The notes beneath the pieces are model-generated. The model made no database searches, was not told the origin of the DNA, and saw only the letters and a program-made list of their open reading frames with translations. A stretch of DNA of 64,000 nucleotides from Dysgonamonadaceae bacterium (lineage in GTDB: Bacteria; Bacteroidota; Bacteroidia; Bacteroidales; Dysgonomonadaceae): contig JAIRUA010000023.1 in assembly GCA_031254645.1 (NCBI GenBank), forward strand, positions 1 through 64,000, in the 5' to 3' direction. Positions 24,697 through 31,777 of the stretch are shown piece by piece (within the stretch, counting starts at the first letter, position 1; each line of letters opens with the position of its first letter). Position numbers and translations under genes: made by a program.

Positions 24697-25326
24697 TCAA
24701 CTTAAATTCAAAACTATAAATGAAACCGTCGCTACCCAAATAATCAAACCTACGCCATAACTGCTCGCCACAACGGTAAATGCTTTCGATTTCGTTATCT
24801 GCAATGCTTTTGCCAACAAAAAGGCGAGGGCAAACCAATAAGCAACTTCGAACAGATTGGCGGTTTGCAGCGGGTAAAGGAACCAAGACTCAAAATTTTC
24901 GTGTCCAAACAGACTTTGGAGCGAAAGGGGCATAAAATTTTGTAATTCTGCTAACGTGTAATCTGTTTTGAAGAAGTAAAACCAAGTGGCTTTGAATACC
25001 ATAGGTAGCAGAAAGATAAATTCTGCTTTGACTACGATATTGAACAGTTGATTGAATTTTATGTTTTGTTCGAAGAGAAATGTGCCGATGGATAAGGTAG
25101 TAGCAATAAGCAATATTTTCAGATAGAGTAATAAAGGAAGAATGAGATAGCCTACCCAACTCCATAAATCACGCATTCTTATTACTTCTTGTAATTGCTC
25201 TACAGTTAGTTGTTCTGCGAGAGAGCTATATAGGAGTTGCTCTGTGCCTAATAGTTCTTGGGAAAATACTGTGCCTGCGAATATAAGAGCATAGAGAGTA
25301 AAGAAAAGAATAGAATTATTTTTCAT
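24697..25326 (-). CDS. Uncharacterised multi-pass membrane protein of the peptide cluster
   Basis: 209 residues from ATG 25324-25326 (MKNNSILFFTLYALIFAG); a longer TTG start would run through the hairpin at 25335-25362. Hydrophobic segments: a signal-like N-terminus (6-21), WVGYLILPLLLYLKILLIATTL near 55, FIFLLPMVFKATWFYFF near 105, and two at the C-terminus (AYWFALAFLLAKAL; GLIIWVATVSFIVLNL). No family recognised; the layout is loosely Yip1-like. It follows the second double-glycine peptide across a terminator-like hairpin. Position suggests immunity, export help or peptide maturation, none proven. Confidence 0.65.
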   Translation of the reverse strand: MKNNSILFFTLYALIFAGTVFSQELLGTEQLLYSSLAEQLTVEQLQEVIRMRDLWSWVGYLILPLLLYLKILLIATTLSIGTFLFEQNIKFNQLFNIVVKAEFIFLLPMVFKATWFYFFKTDYTLAELQNFMPLSLQSLFGHENFESWFLYPLQTANLFEVAYWFALAFLLAKALQITKSKAFTVVASSYGVGLIIWVATVSFIVLNLS

Positions 25327-25362
25327 AAAAAGAGAGAGGCTGCTCAAGGTTAGGCAGCCTCT
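25326..25362 (-). terminator. Terminator or attenuator hairpin inside the peptide operon
   Basis: On the minus strand AGAGGCTGC (25354-25362) pairs with GCAGCCTCT (25335-25343) and is followed by CTCTTTTTA, directly before the membrane-protein ATG. Partial termination here would give more precursor-peptide mRNA than downstream mRNA, a common bacteriocin-operon arrangement. Confidence 0.6.
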
Positions 25363-25377
25363 TGATAATGCTTCAAC

Positions 25378-25533
25378 TTAATGTGGGTGCTCATTGTTCC
25401 AACATTCAACAACTTTTGAAAGATTCCAAAGATAATGGATAGGACCAAAACCACCTAATAACATTAATCCGTGATAGATGCATTTGGCACCGCCCGACAC
25501 TTCTAACATTTGATTTTCATTTAATTTTCTCAT
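25378..25533 (-). CDS. Double-glycine leader peptide precursor B (putative bacteriocin-like peptide)
   Basis: 51 residues. The leader MRKLNENQMLEVSGG has the double-glycine pattern (hydrophobic residues at -12, -7 and -4, then GG) cut by C39 peptidases. The predicted mature part of 36 residues starts AKCIYHGLMLLGG, includes GFGPIHYLWNLSK and ends CWNNEHPH, with two Cys (18 and 44) that could form a disulfide. The ATG lies 5 bp after the stop of the 81-residue membrane protein. A C39 exporter and a thioredoxin-like protein lie downstream on the same strand. No named family recognised; function (antimicrobial or signal) is inferred from leader and context. Confidence 0.8.
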   Translation of the reverse strand: MRKLNENQMLEVSGGAKCIYHGLMLLGGFGPIHYLWNLSKVVECWNNEHPH

Positions 25534-25538
25534 AATGT

Positions 25539-25784
25539 TTACTTGTTAATTTTATACTTCTCGTTGATTTGTCTTACTTTAAGATAAATAGCTCCTATTC
25601 CACCAAAAACCACTGAAAAAAGAAGGACAAAAACAAGAACATCACTGAGTACATCTTTACATCTTTCAGAACTTGCGATGAGAATCCCCAATAAGATGAT
25701 GAGAAAACTTAACAAATGTGCTATTTTGTTAAAAAATCTGCACAGCGTACTATAAGATATTTGTTTTGCTTTTTCCATTTTCAT
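25539..25784 (-). CDS. Small two-helix membrane protein, candidate immunity protein
   Basis: 81 residues, MKMEKAKQISYSTLCRF start. Two transmembrane helices: residues 22-38 (HLLSFLIILLGILIA) and 47-68 (DVLVFVLLFSVVFGGIGAIY), with a short Cys-containing loop (ERCKD) and a charged tail. It lies between the two double-glycine peptide genes with gaps of 21 and 5 bp, the usual place and size of a bacteriocin immunity protein. No recognised family. Confidence 0.65.
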   Translation of the reverse strand: MKMEKAKQISYSTLCRFFNKIAHLLSFLIILLGILIASSERCKDVLSDVLVFVLLFSVVFGGIGAIYLKVRQINEKYKINK

Positions 25785-25805
25785 AATCGCTGGATTGTTT
25801 AGAAC

Positions 25806-25982
25806 TTAAAAACATCCCATAGCTGCACCACCAAATACGCCACCCATAGCAACAGCGAAAAAAGCCGGAGCAAAAAAGCCAATCACAACACTTGCAGCTA
25901 TTCCACCTCCTACCATCAGACAATTCCTTTGGTCAGTACCCCCATTGAGGTTTTCCATTTGTTCAATACTCATTTTTTTCAT
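25806..25982 (-). CDS. Double-glycine leader peptide precursor A (putative bacteriocin-like peptide)
   Basis: 58 residues from ATG 25980-25982; a start three codons later (25973) is possible, because a TATTTTTG element at 25987-25994 lies very close. The leader MKKMSIEQMENLNGG is a clear double-glycine type. The mature part (43 residues, TDQRNCLMVGGGIAASVVIG onwards) is hydrophobic and Gly/Ala-rich with GxxxG-like spacing (MVGGG, GGVFGGAAMG) and Cys at residues 20 and 57, a disulfide candidate joining the ends. Small, Gly-rich transmembrane-helix-like mature peptides are typical of class II bacteriocins. First gene of the minus-strand cluster, divergent from the Xre regulator. Confidence 0.82.
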   Translation of the reverse strand: MKKMSIEQMENLNGGTDQRNCLMVGGGIAASVVIGFFAPAFFAVAMGGVFGGAAMGCF

Positions 25983-26115
25983 ACGACAAAAATAATTTAA
26001 ATAGTTAGTAATTAAAAATTTTCTGCAAATAAACTTCTTCTTTTAAGAAAAATATTTACACTGCAAAGTAACGAAGATTTTTCATTCATTATTATTCGCT
26101 TTACGTATAATTTAT

Positions 26116-26123
26116 TATCTTTG
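26116..26123 (+). promoter_or_regulatory. -7 promoter element for the Xre regulator
   Basis: TATCTTTG, 20 bp before ATG 26143 and only 11 bp before ATG 26134, which favours the later start. Confidence 0.5.
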
Positions 26124-26142
26124 CGCATTAAATATGCATATT

Positions 26143-26475
26143 ATGAATAATATAGGAAATAATATCAAAACATTCCGAGAATTAAAAAATTTCTCACAAG
26201 AATATATGGCGGACGCATTAGGTCTTACGCAAGCAACACTTTCTCGTATAGAGAACGGACAAACTTCCGTCAAAATGGATAGATTACAGCTTATTGCCGA
26301 TTTTTTGGAAGTAGATTTGTCTACTTTATTGAGTGCAACTAACAACTTCCACTTTGTTTTCAATAATGTAGCCAATCAAAGCGGTTATAATTATATCAAC
26401 AATCAAACTAATAGCAATGTTGATATTGAGATTATTAGAAAAATCATACAGGAGGAATTGGGGAAAATTAGATAA
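26143..26475 (+). CDS. Xre-family helix-turn-helix regulator
   Basis: 110 residues from ATG 26143 (MNNIGNNIKTFRELK); an ATG at 26134 would add three residues but sits too close to the promoter. The Cro/C1-type HTH fills residues 5-60: SQEYMADALGLTQATLSRIENGQ. The C-terminus is Asn-rich (NQSGYNYINNQTN) and ends in a short amphipathic helix, possibly for dimerisation. Divergent from the double-glycine peptide cluster with a 160-bp gap, so it may regulate that cluster. Confidence 0.8.
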   Translation: MNNIGNNIKTFRELKNFSQEYMADALGLTQATLSRIENGQTSVKMDRLQLIADFLEVDLSTLLSATNNFHFVFNNVANQSGYNYINNQTNSNVDIEIIRKIIQEELGKIR

Positions 26476-26549
26476 GTTGTCTAACAGTTGTTTTGTATTC
26501 TTTTGTGTAAAAGAATTTTGACATTTTTCGATTATTGAACAAAAATGTG

Positions 26550-26557
26550 TATCTTTG
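26550..26557 (+). promoter_or_regulatory. -7 promoter element for the second toxin-antitoxin pair
   Basis: TATCTTTG. It overlaps a TTG that could be misread as a start codon for the antitoxin, so the true start must be downstream (26573 or 26579). Confidence 0.55.
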
Positions 26558-26572
26558 TGTTCAATAATTATT

Positions 26573-26782
26573 ATGCTTATGGTAGTCACAGGAATAAAAT
26601 ATACAAAAGATGCTTCGGGGCGCAATCGTTACTTACGTATTGATTTGGAGAAATACGGTGAAAATCAAGCCCTTGAGGATTTCTTAGATGGACTGGAGGC
26701 AATGGCACTTAAAGGGGGAGAAACTATGCCGTTTGAAGATTTCGTAAAAGAAGAAAATAGAAGACGTGGTATTGATGTATAA
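26573..26782 (+). CDS. RelB-like antitoxin
   Basis: 69 residues from ATG 26573 (MLMVVTGIKYTKD); ATG 26579 is an alternative. Sequence GRNRYLRIDLEKYGENQALEDFLDGLEAM and the acidic C-terminal helix (FEDFVKEENRRRG) match small Bacteroidota antitoxins paired with RelE. It overlaps the toxin gene by 8 bp, implying translational coupling. Confidence 0.75.
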   Translation: MLMVVTGIKYTKDASGRNRYLRIDLEKYGENQALEDFLDGLEAMALKGGETMPFEDFVKEENRRRGIDV

Positions 26783-27032
26783 AGTATCAATTAGTCGTCC
26801 GGCTCAAAAAAATGTACGTAATATCCCAAAGGATTATTATCAAACTATTGTAAAACGAATTTTTGAACTTGCAGAAAATCCGCGTCCGTTTGGATCAAAA
26901 AAACTATCAGGTTTTGACAATCTATACCGTATTCGTGTCGGCGTTTATCGCATCATTTACGCAATCGAAGACAATATACTGACAGTTGAAATAATAAAGG
27001 TTGACCATAGAAGTAGCGTATATAGAGTGTGA
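26775..27032 (+). CDS. RelE-family toxin
   Basis: 85 residues from ATG 26775 (MYKVSISRPAQKNVRNIPKD). The RelE/ParE pattern is complete: an N-terminal strand and two helices, PRPFGSKKLSGFDNLYRIRVGVYRIIYAI, and the C-terminal strand VEIIKVDHRSSVYR. The RIRVGVYRIIY core carries the basic residues used for mRNA cleavage in this family. A longer GTG start at 26766 is less likely given the usual toxin length. Confidence 0.88.
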   Translation: MYKVSISRPAQKNVRNIPKDYYQTIVKRIFELAENPRPFGSKKLSGFDNLYRIRVGVYRIIYAIEDNILTVEIIKVDHRSSVYRV

Positions 27033-27132
27033 GGTGTTTAAACTGACTGCAAATGCAACTCAACCTCTACATCGCACTCATTACTTTATCCTTTATAAAG
27101 GACAAAATCGACATCTTTTTATCCTTTTCAAA

Positions 27133-28797
27133 CTATTTTGGCATCAATATCGACCGGTAAAGCTCCTTGTCCTTCAACACCCTTACAGCTTCCTCAAATG
27201 CCTTATCTGTTGTTAATTGATGCATCAATACACCTCTTTGATAATAATATCGCTGCACAATTTCACTTTCAATCATATTGCGAATATCATCTTTGAAAAG
27301 GTCTAAATCTCTATCAAGATTAGGATGCAATTTCGCTTCCAATGCCTTAAATTCTTCCGAAGCCACGTCCATATATCCCTCAAATTGCATTACGCTTCGC
27401 AATTGATTGAGAGCAGTTGCGCTCAGCTTGTCGTATTCAAAATTTCTTGACTTTACAAACTGTTTAAACGCCTCGTAATCGGCATCCGATAATCGAAATT
27501 GATTGGGTGGTGCAATCGTCGGATTTTTCTGCACCCAGCTGGTAACAAAATCGAAAATCACATTTTCTGCCATCAGATAAAACGCTATCGTTCCGCTTCT
27601 TTCCTGTGGAATAATAATATCGGGCGTAATGCCGCCGCCATCACGCACTTCACGTCCGTTCCGGGTGTGGAAAACATTGGTAAGGCTATCGGGAACACGT
27701 GCCACGCTGCCGTCGGGATTACGATGCGAATAATCCAGTGCTTGCACGGAACGTCCGCTCGGCGTAAAATATTTCGATGTCGTGATTTTGATATTTGCGC
27801 CAAAAGGAAGTTCACGTGGCATCTGCACAAGTCCTTTTCCGAAAGAACGATTGCCGATAATAACAGCACGGTCTAGATCTTGCAATGCACCCGCCACAAT
27901 TTCCGAAGCGGAAGCCGAGCCGGTGTCGGTGAGCACTATAATTGGAATGAATTCGTCAATCGGCTGGTTAAGTGTTCTGTATGTTCTGTCCCATTGGCGC
28001 ACTTTTCCTCTCGTGGAAACAACTTCTTCGCCTTTCGGCACAAAAAAGTTTACAATATTGACTGCTTCGTCAAGTACACCGCCGGTATTTCCACGTAAAT
28101 CTATAATGAGTGATTCTGCGCCTCTGTTTTTTAGTTCGTTGATTGTTTTCTTCACTTCGTTGGAACTATTTGTCGTGAAGCTTCCGAAATGAAGATATCC
28201 GATGTTGTCTTCCAATACATCAGCGTATGTAATTGGATGTATTTCAATGCTTTCTCGTGTAATGGTAAAAGTACGTTCGCCACTTTCGCCCGGACGTTGA
28301 ATTTTTATTGTCAATGTTGTGCCGGGTATGCCTCTGAGTTTGCTACTCACTTGACTTGTAGAGGCTTGTCGTAGGTCTTCACCATCAATTTCGAGAATAA
28401 TATCGCCTGCTCGCAATCCTGCTTTATCGGCAGGAAGTCCTTCGTATGGTTGACTGATAAATACTTGTCCGCCTCTTTGTTGCGAAATAAGGGCGCCCAC
28501 ACCGCCATATTCACCTGTGGCAATAAAACGTAAATCGCCCGAATCTTCTTCCGAAAAATATTGGGTATAAGGGTCTAATCCGGCAAGCATTTGCACGATT
28601 GTTTGTTGTACGAGTTTATCTACTTCGAGACTATCAACATAAAACAAATCAAGTTCGCGCAACACGGAGTTGAAAATATCAATGTTTTTGTTGATATCGA
28701 AATAACGCTGATTTCTGTTGTTGTCGGTTGTTTGGGCTTGTGTAAATGTGCACGTTGCTGCGAGAGCAATCAGCACGAAAAAGAAAAGTTTTCTCAT
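27133..28797 (-). CDS. C-terminal processing peptidase (S41 family)
   Basis: 554 residues with a signal peptide (MRKLFFFVLIALAATCTFTQAQ), periplasmic. A PDZ domain (about 95-170: GEYGGVGALIS ... GDIILEIDGEDL) precedes the protease core. The catalytic Ser lies in TGSASASEIV (residues 292-300) and the Lys in FGKGLVQ (Lys321). The last 180 residues are a C-terminal extension ending in KDKELYRSILMPK. Such CtpA/Prc enzymes trim or degrade envelope proteins from free C-termini. Confidence 0.92.
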   Translation of the reverse strand: MRKLFFFVLIALAATCTFTQAQTTDNNRNQRYFDINKNIDIFNSVLRELDLFYVDSLEVDKLVQQTIVQMLAGLDPYTQYFSEEDSGDLRFIATGEYGGVGALISQQRGGQVFISQPYEGLPADKAGLRAGDIILEIDGEDLRQASTSQVSSKLRGIPGTTLTIKIQRPGESGERTFTITRESIEIHPITYADVLEDNIGYLHFGSFTTNSSNEVKKTINELKNRGAESLIIDLRGNTGGVLDEAVNIVNFFVPKGEEVVSTRGKVRQWDRTYRTLNQPIDEFIPIIVLTDTGSASASEIVAGALQDLDRAVIIGNRSFGKGLVQMPRELPFGANIKITTSKYFTPSGRSVQALDYSHRNPDGSVARVPDSLTNVFHTRNGREVRDGGGITPDIIIPQERSGTIAFYLMAENVIFDFVTSWVQKNPTIAPPNQFRLSDADYEAFKQFVKSRNFEYDKLSATALNQLRSVMQFEGYMDVASEEFKALEAKLHPNLDRDLDLFKDDIRNMIESEIVQRYYYQRGVLMHQLTTDKAFEEAVRVLKDKELYRSILMPK

Positions 28798-28883
28798 AAG
28801 TTTTTATCTGATGAATAATCTTTGTTCCAATATATCTAACAAAGGAACAAATTTTTTGTGAAATGATGGCTCTATTTCTCAAA

Positions 28884-28984
28884 TAATGTGCTAATAAATA
28901 ATGTGCTAATATGCTAATGCAATTATCAAGAAATTATCAATGCTTCTGCATTAGCATATTAGCACATTATTTATTAGCACATTA
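28884..28984. repeat. Heptad inverted repeat, GCTAATG family, copy 2 (37-bp perfect arms)
   Basis: Left arm 28884-28920 and right arm 28948-28984 are perfect 37-bp reverse complements of TAATGTG/CTAATAA/GCTAATG-type units, around a 27-nt loop ending AATGCTTCT. It fills the gap between the S41 protease and RNase H genes (both minus strand). Confidence 0.92.
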
Positions 28985-28987
28985 AAA

Positions 28988-29608
28988 TTATTTTCTCCCA
29001 AAATCTGCCGGAATCTCCCCCCAATGTTCTGTTTCCCATTTCAAAATGCGCGTGCTGTATTTGTTTTCTTGCAGCCATTTTTCGGCACGAGCGATAAGGT
29101 CGAAAATTTCGTCATTACATTCGGTATGCTCAAGCTTGGTATTGCACTTTTTCTTTTCAACCCATTTGATGGCGTTTATGCTATCGGTATAAATCGGGAT
29201 TTCGCTCTTTTTCTGTTTGAGCAGTGCCAAACCGTGAACGAGTGCCAAAAATTCACCGATATTATTCGTTCCGTCTTCCAATACGGGCGAACGAAAAACT
29301 TCGGCATTATTGCCCACATACACACCACGATATTCCATTTTTCCCGGGTTTCCACTACACGCTGCATCTACCGACAAACTATCTTTGATAATATTGGCAG
29401 TAGAAGAAAAAATAGACGGTTTCTTTTTTCCGTTACTCAAATGTTTCCACGGATTTTCCGAAAAAGCTTTTCGTGCTTCTTCTTCTGTACTAAATGATTT
29501 GTAACGAGCGTTTTCAAAGCCAACTGTCTGCACTTTACATTCGTCCCACGAATGGTAAATACCGGGCGTTACACCTTGCCAAACGACATAAAATTTTTGC
29601 TTCGCCAT
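28988..29608 (-). CDS. rnhA: Ribonuclease H with viroplasmin-like N-terminal domain
   Basis: 206 residues. Residues 1-50 (KFYVVWQGVTPGIYHSWDECK) form the caulimovirus viroplasmin-like domain that binds RNA-DNA hybrids. Residues 70-206 are the RNase HI domain with the DEDD set: SVDAACSGNPG, GEFLALVHGL, YTDSINAIKWVEK and a final Asp in GEIPADFGRK. Removes RNA from hybrids during replication and repair. Its ATG overlaps the stop of the upstream 151-residue gene by 1 bp. Confidence 0.92.
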   Translation of the reverse strand: MAKQKFYVVWQGVTPGIYHSWDECKVQTVGFENARYKSFSTEEEARKAFSENPWKHLSNGKKKPSIFSSTANIIKDSLSVDAACSGNPGKMEYRGVYVGNNAEVFRSPVLEDGTNNIGEFLALVHGLALLKQKKSEIPIYTDSINAIKWVEKKKCNTKLEHTECNDEIFDLIARAEKWLQENKYSTRILKWETEHWGEIPADFGRK

Positions 29609-30063
29609 TAATTCGATTCTAAAATGTAAGGCATCAATCCGCTTTCCACAGAATGATTCGGTGCAGCATCTTGAATCGAAATAATACTATCTACCACAAA
29701 ACGCGTGAAACCGCGCCAAGGCAACCTGCCAAAATATTCTCTGTATTGCAGTTGCACGTTTTTTCCGCTCGAAAGCATCAATTGGTGGGCTATTTCTTTG
29801 TCTACCACCGAAAAATCGAATTGATTGGATTGCAATCCACCCGGTTTATCGGCGCGAAACCCCGATTGAACCAATTTACCTTCGTATGTTTTGAAAATGA
29901 CACCTTTGTGAACAAGGTAATTCAATTCGCCCGCTCTCACACCGGTGCTATATACATAATAATAACGTACATACACGAAAATACTGAGTATTAATATTAA
30001 GGCGAAAAGAAACCATCTCAATGTTTTCTTACTTCTGTTTTTTTTGGGTTGTAAATCGTTCAT
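29608..30063 (-). CDS. Conserved hypothetical protein with one membrane anchor
   Basis: 151 residues. A basic start (MNDLQPKKNRSKKTLR), one transmembrane helix (17-35, FLFALILILSIFVYV) and a periplasmic beta-rich domain (GVRAGELNYLVHKGVIFKTY, LQYREYFGRLPWRG). I recognise the type as a common Bacteroidota protein placed next to RNase H, but know no proven role. One-base overlap with rnhA means coupled translation. Confidence 0.7.
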   Translation of the reverse strand: MNDLQPKKNRSKKTLRWFLFALILILSIFVYVRYYYVYSTGVRAGELNYLVHKGVIFKTYEGKLVQSGFRADKPGGLQSNQFDFSVVDKEIAHQLMLSSGKNVQLQYREYFGRLPWRGFTRFVVDSIISIQDAAPNHSVESGLMPYILESN

Positions 30064-30161
30064 ATTAATTCGGGTTTTGTTTTAATATGTAAAGGTACGC
30101 TTTTTTTATTTTTTTTGGAAAAATATCTTTGAAAAAAATGTCGGCGTTTTCCTTTTTGTCT

Positions 30162-30169
30162 TAACTTTG
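30162..30169 (+). promoter_or_regulatory. -7 promoter element for the mini-ORF/murF transcript
   Basis: TAACTTTG. The predicted leader of about 195 nt carries a 23-codon mini-ORF and a hairpin before murF. The rest of the 307-bp gap (30064-30370) holds no other gene. Confidence 0.5.
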
Positions 30170-30230
30170 CGAGTGAGAAATCGTTTCCCGAATGAGAATT
30201 TTATCACTCATATAATATAACAAATAAGGA

Positions 30231-30302
30231 ATGAAAAAGTTAGCGCTAATCATGTCGACATTGTTTCTCTTTATTGATATTGTTGGCTCAACAATAAAAT
30301 GA
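30231..30302 (+). CDS. Possible 23-residue leader peptide upstream of murF
   Basis: ATG 30231 to TGA 30302: MKKLALIMSTLFLFIDIVGS then TIK. It is hydrophobic like a signal peptide. The 15-nt AACAAATAAGGAATG including its start codon is repeated exactly at the murF start (30359-30373), a direct repeat 140 bp apart. A perfect 8-bp hairpin (TATTGTTG-GCT-CAACAATA, 30278-30296) covers its last codons. It could be a regulatory leader peptide or the remnant of a partly duplicated or deleted gene. Confidence 0.4.
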   Translation: MKKLALIMSTLFLFIDIVGSTIK

Positions 30303-30370
30303 TGAGTGTATTTTTGATAACAATAATGCAATAATTCAAGATATTACGGGCAAACTAAAACAAATAAGGA

Positions 30371-31669
30371 ATGGAAATAAACGAACTTTATAATCTCTAC
30401 AAACAATATCGTTTAGTTACGACAGATACGCGAAACAGCCCTGAAGGTGCGTTGTTTTTTGCACTCAAAGGCGAAAATTTCAACGGAAATAAATTTGCGC
30501 TTACTGCTTTGAAAAATGGTTGCAGTTATGCCATTGTAGATGAGTGGGAAGGTGAAGAAAATCCGCGTATTATTGTGGTGGATAATGTGTTGCTTACGTT
30601 GCAAAAACTGGCGAACTATCACAGGAAAAAGTTGAAAATTCCCATTGTGGGCATTACTGGTTCAAATGGTAAAACGACCACAAAAGAACTTGTAGCTGCC
30701 ATTCTTGCCAAAGAGTTTAAGGTAGCGAGTACGCAAGGAAATTACAACAATCATATCGGCGTGCCGCTTACATTGCTGTCAATGAACAAGTCGCACGAAA
30801 TTGGCGTGGTGGAAATGGGTGCCAACAAACCGGGTGACATTAAGGAATTGAGCGAAATCTGCGAACCGAATTTCGGATTGATAACAAGTCTCGGCAAAGC
30901 ACACGTGGAGGGCTTTGGGTCATTTGAAGGCATCATCAAAACCAAATCCGAATTGTACGATTTTGTTCGCCAACACGACGGTAAAGTGTTTGTAAACAAA
31001 GACAATCCTATTCTTTTTGAGAAATCTGAAGGAATGGACAGAATTTTGTATGGTAGAAATGACGAGTCGTTTTTTGTGTCGGGAAATATCGTTGTCGCTA
31101 ATCCGTTTTTGGAATTTACGTGGAGTTTTTTCGATAATTCGTATTACGTAAAAACACATTTGGTGGGCGATTACAACCTTGATAATGTGTTGGCTGCAGC
31201 GGCTATCGGAAAGTTCTTCGGTATTCACGCCGAATATATTAGCGAAGCATTAGAAGAGTATGAGCCGAAAAATAGTCGTTCGCAATTTGAACGCACCGAG
31301 CGCAACGATTTGATTATTGACGCATACAATGCCAACCCAACGAGTATGAAAGCGTCGTTGGATTCGTTTTCAAAAATTGATTCCGATTTGCCTAAAGCTG
31401 TTATTCTCGGCGAAATGAAAGAGTTGGGCGAAATAACCGATGAAGAACATCGCGAAATATTACGGTTCGTTCTTGAACAACCCTTCGAAAAAGCGTATTT
31501 AGTGGGCGATATTTTTAAAAATCTTTCCGTAGCGAATGAAAAATTGGTCTATTTTTCTACTGTGGAAGAATTATGTGAGGAGTTGAAGAAAAATCCGATT
31601 ACCAGACATTATATTTTATTGAAAGGTTCAAATTCGGTGCACTTGGATAGAAGTTTGAAGTGGCTGTAA
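30371..31669 (+). CDS. murF: UDP-N-acetylmuramoyl-tripeptide:D-alanyl-D-alanine ligase
   Basis: 432 residues. Adds D-Ala-D-Ala to the UDP-MurNAc tripeptide, the last cytoplasmic step of peptidoglycan precursor synthesis. ATP-binding GITGSNGKTTTKE is at residues 94-106; GNYNNHIGVPLTLL, EMGANKPGDI, GKAHVEGFGS and DAYNANPTSM (C-terminal domain) are diagnostic of MurF rather than MurE. Not in a dcw cluster here. The stop is 4 bp from a 38-bp inverted repeat. Confidence 0.95.
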   Translation: MEINELYNLYKQYRLVTTDTRNSPEGALFFALKGENFNGNKFALTALKNGCSYAIVDEWEGEENPRIIVVDNVLLTLQKLANYHRKKLKIPIVGITGSNGKTTTKELVAAILAKEFKVASTQGNYNNHIGVPLTLLSMNKSHEIGVVEMGANKPGDIKELSEICEPNFGLITSLGKAHVEGFGSFEGIIKTKSELYDFVRQHDGKVFVNKDNPILFEKSEGMDRILYGRNDESFFVSGNIVVANPFLEFTWSFFDNSYYVKTHLVGDYNLDNVLAAAAIGKFFGIHAEYISEALEEYEPKNSRSQFERTERNDLIIDAYNANPTSMKASLDSFSKIDSDLPKAVILGEMKELGEITDEEHREILRFVLEQPFEKAYLVGDIFKNLSVANEKLVYFSTVEELCEELKKNPITRHYILLKGSNSVHLDRSLKWL

Positions 31670-31672
31670 TAA

Positions 31673-31777
31673 ATAATTTGCTAATGTGCTAATAAATAAT
31701 GTGCTAATGCAGGTACAATGATAAATAATCATCAACGCCGCATTAGCACATTATTTATTAGCACATTAGCAAATTAT
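31673..31777. repeat. Heptad inverted repeat, GCTAATG family, copy 3 (38-bp perfect arms)
   Basis: Arms 31673-31710 and 31740-31777 are perfect 38-bp reverse complements around a 29-nt loop. It occupies the entire gap between convergent murF and carB and touches the carB stop codon. The arm sequence is closely related to, but not identical with, the copy at 28884. Confidence 0.92.
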
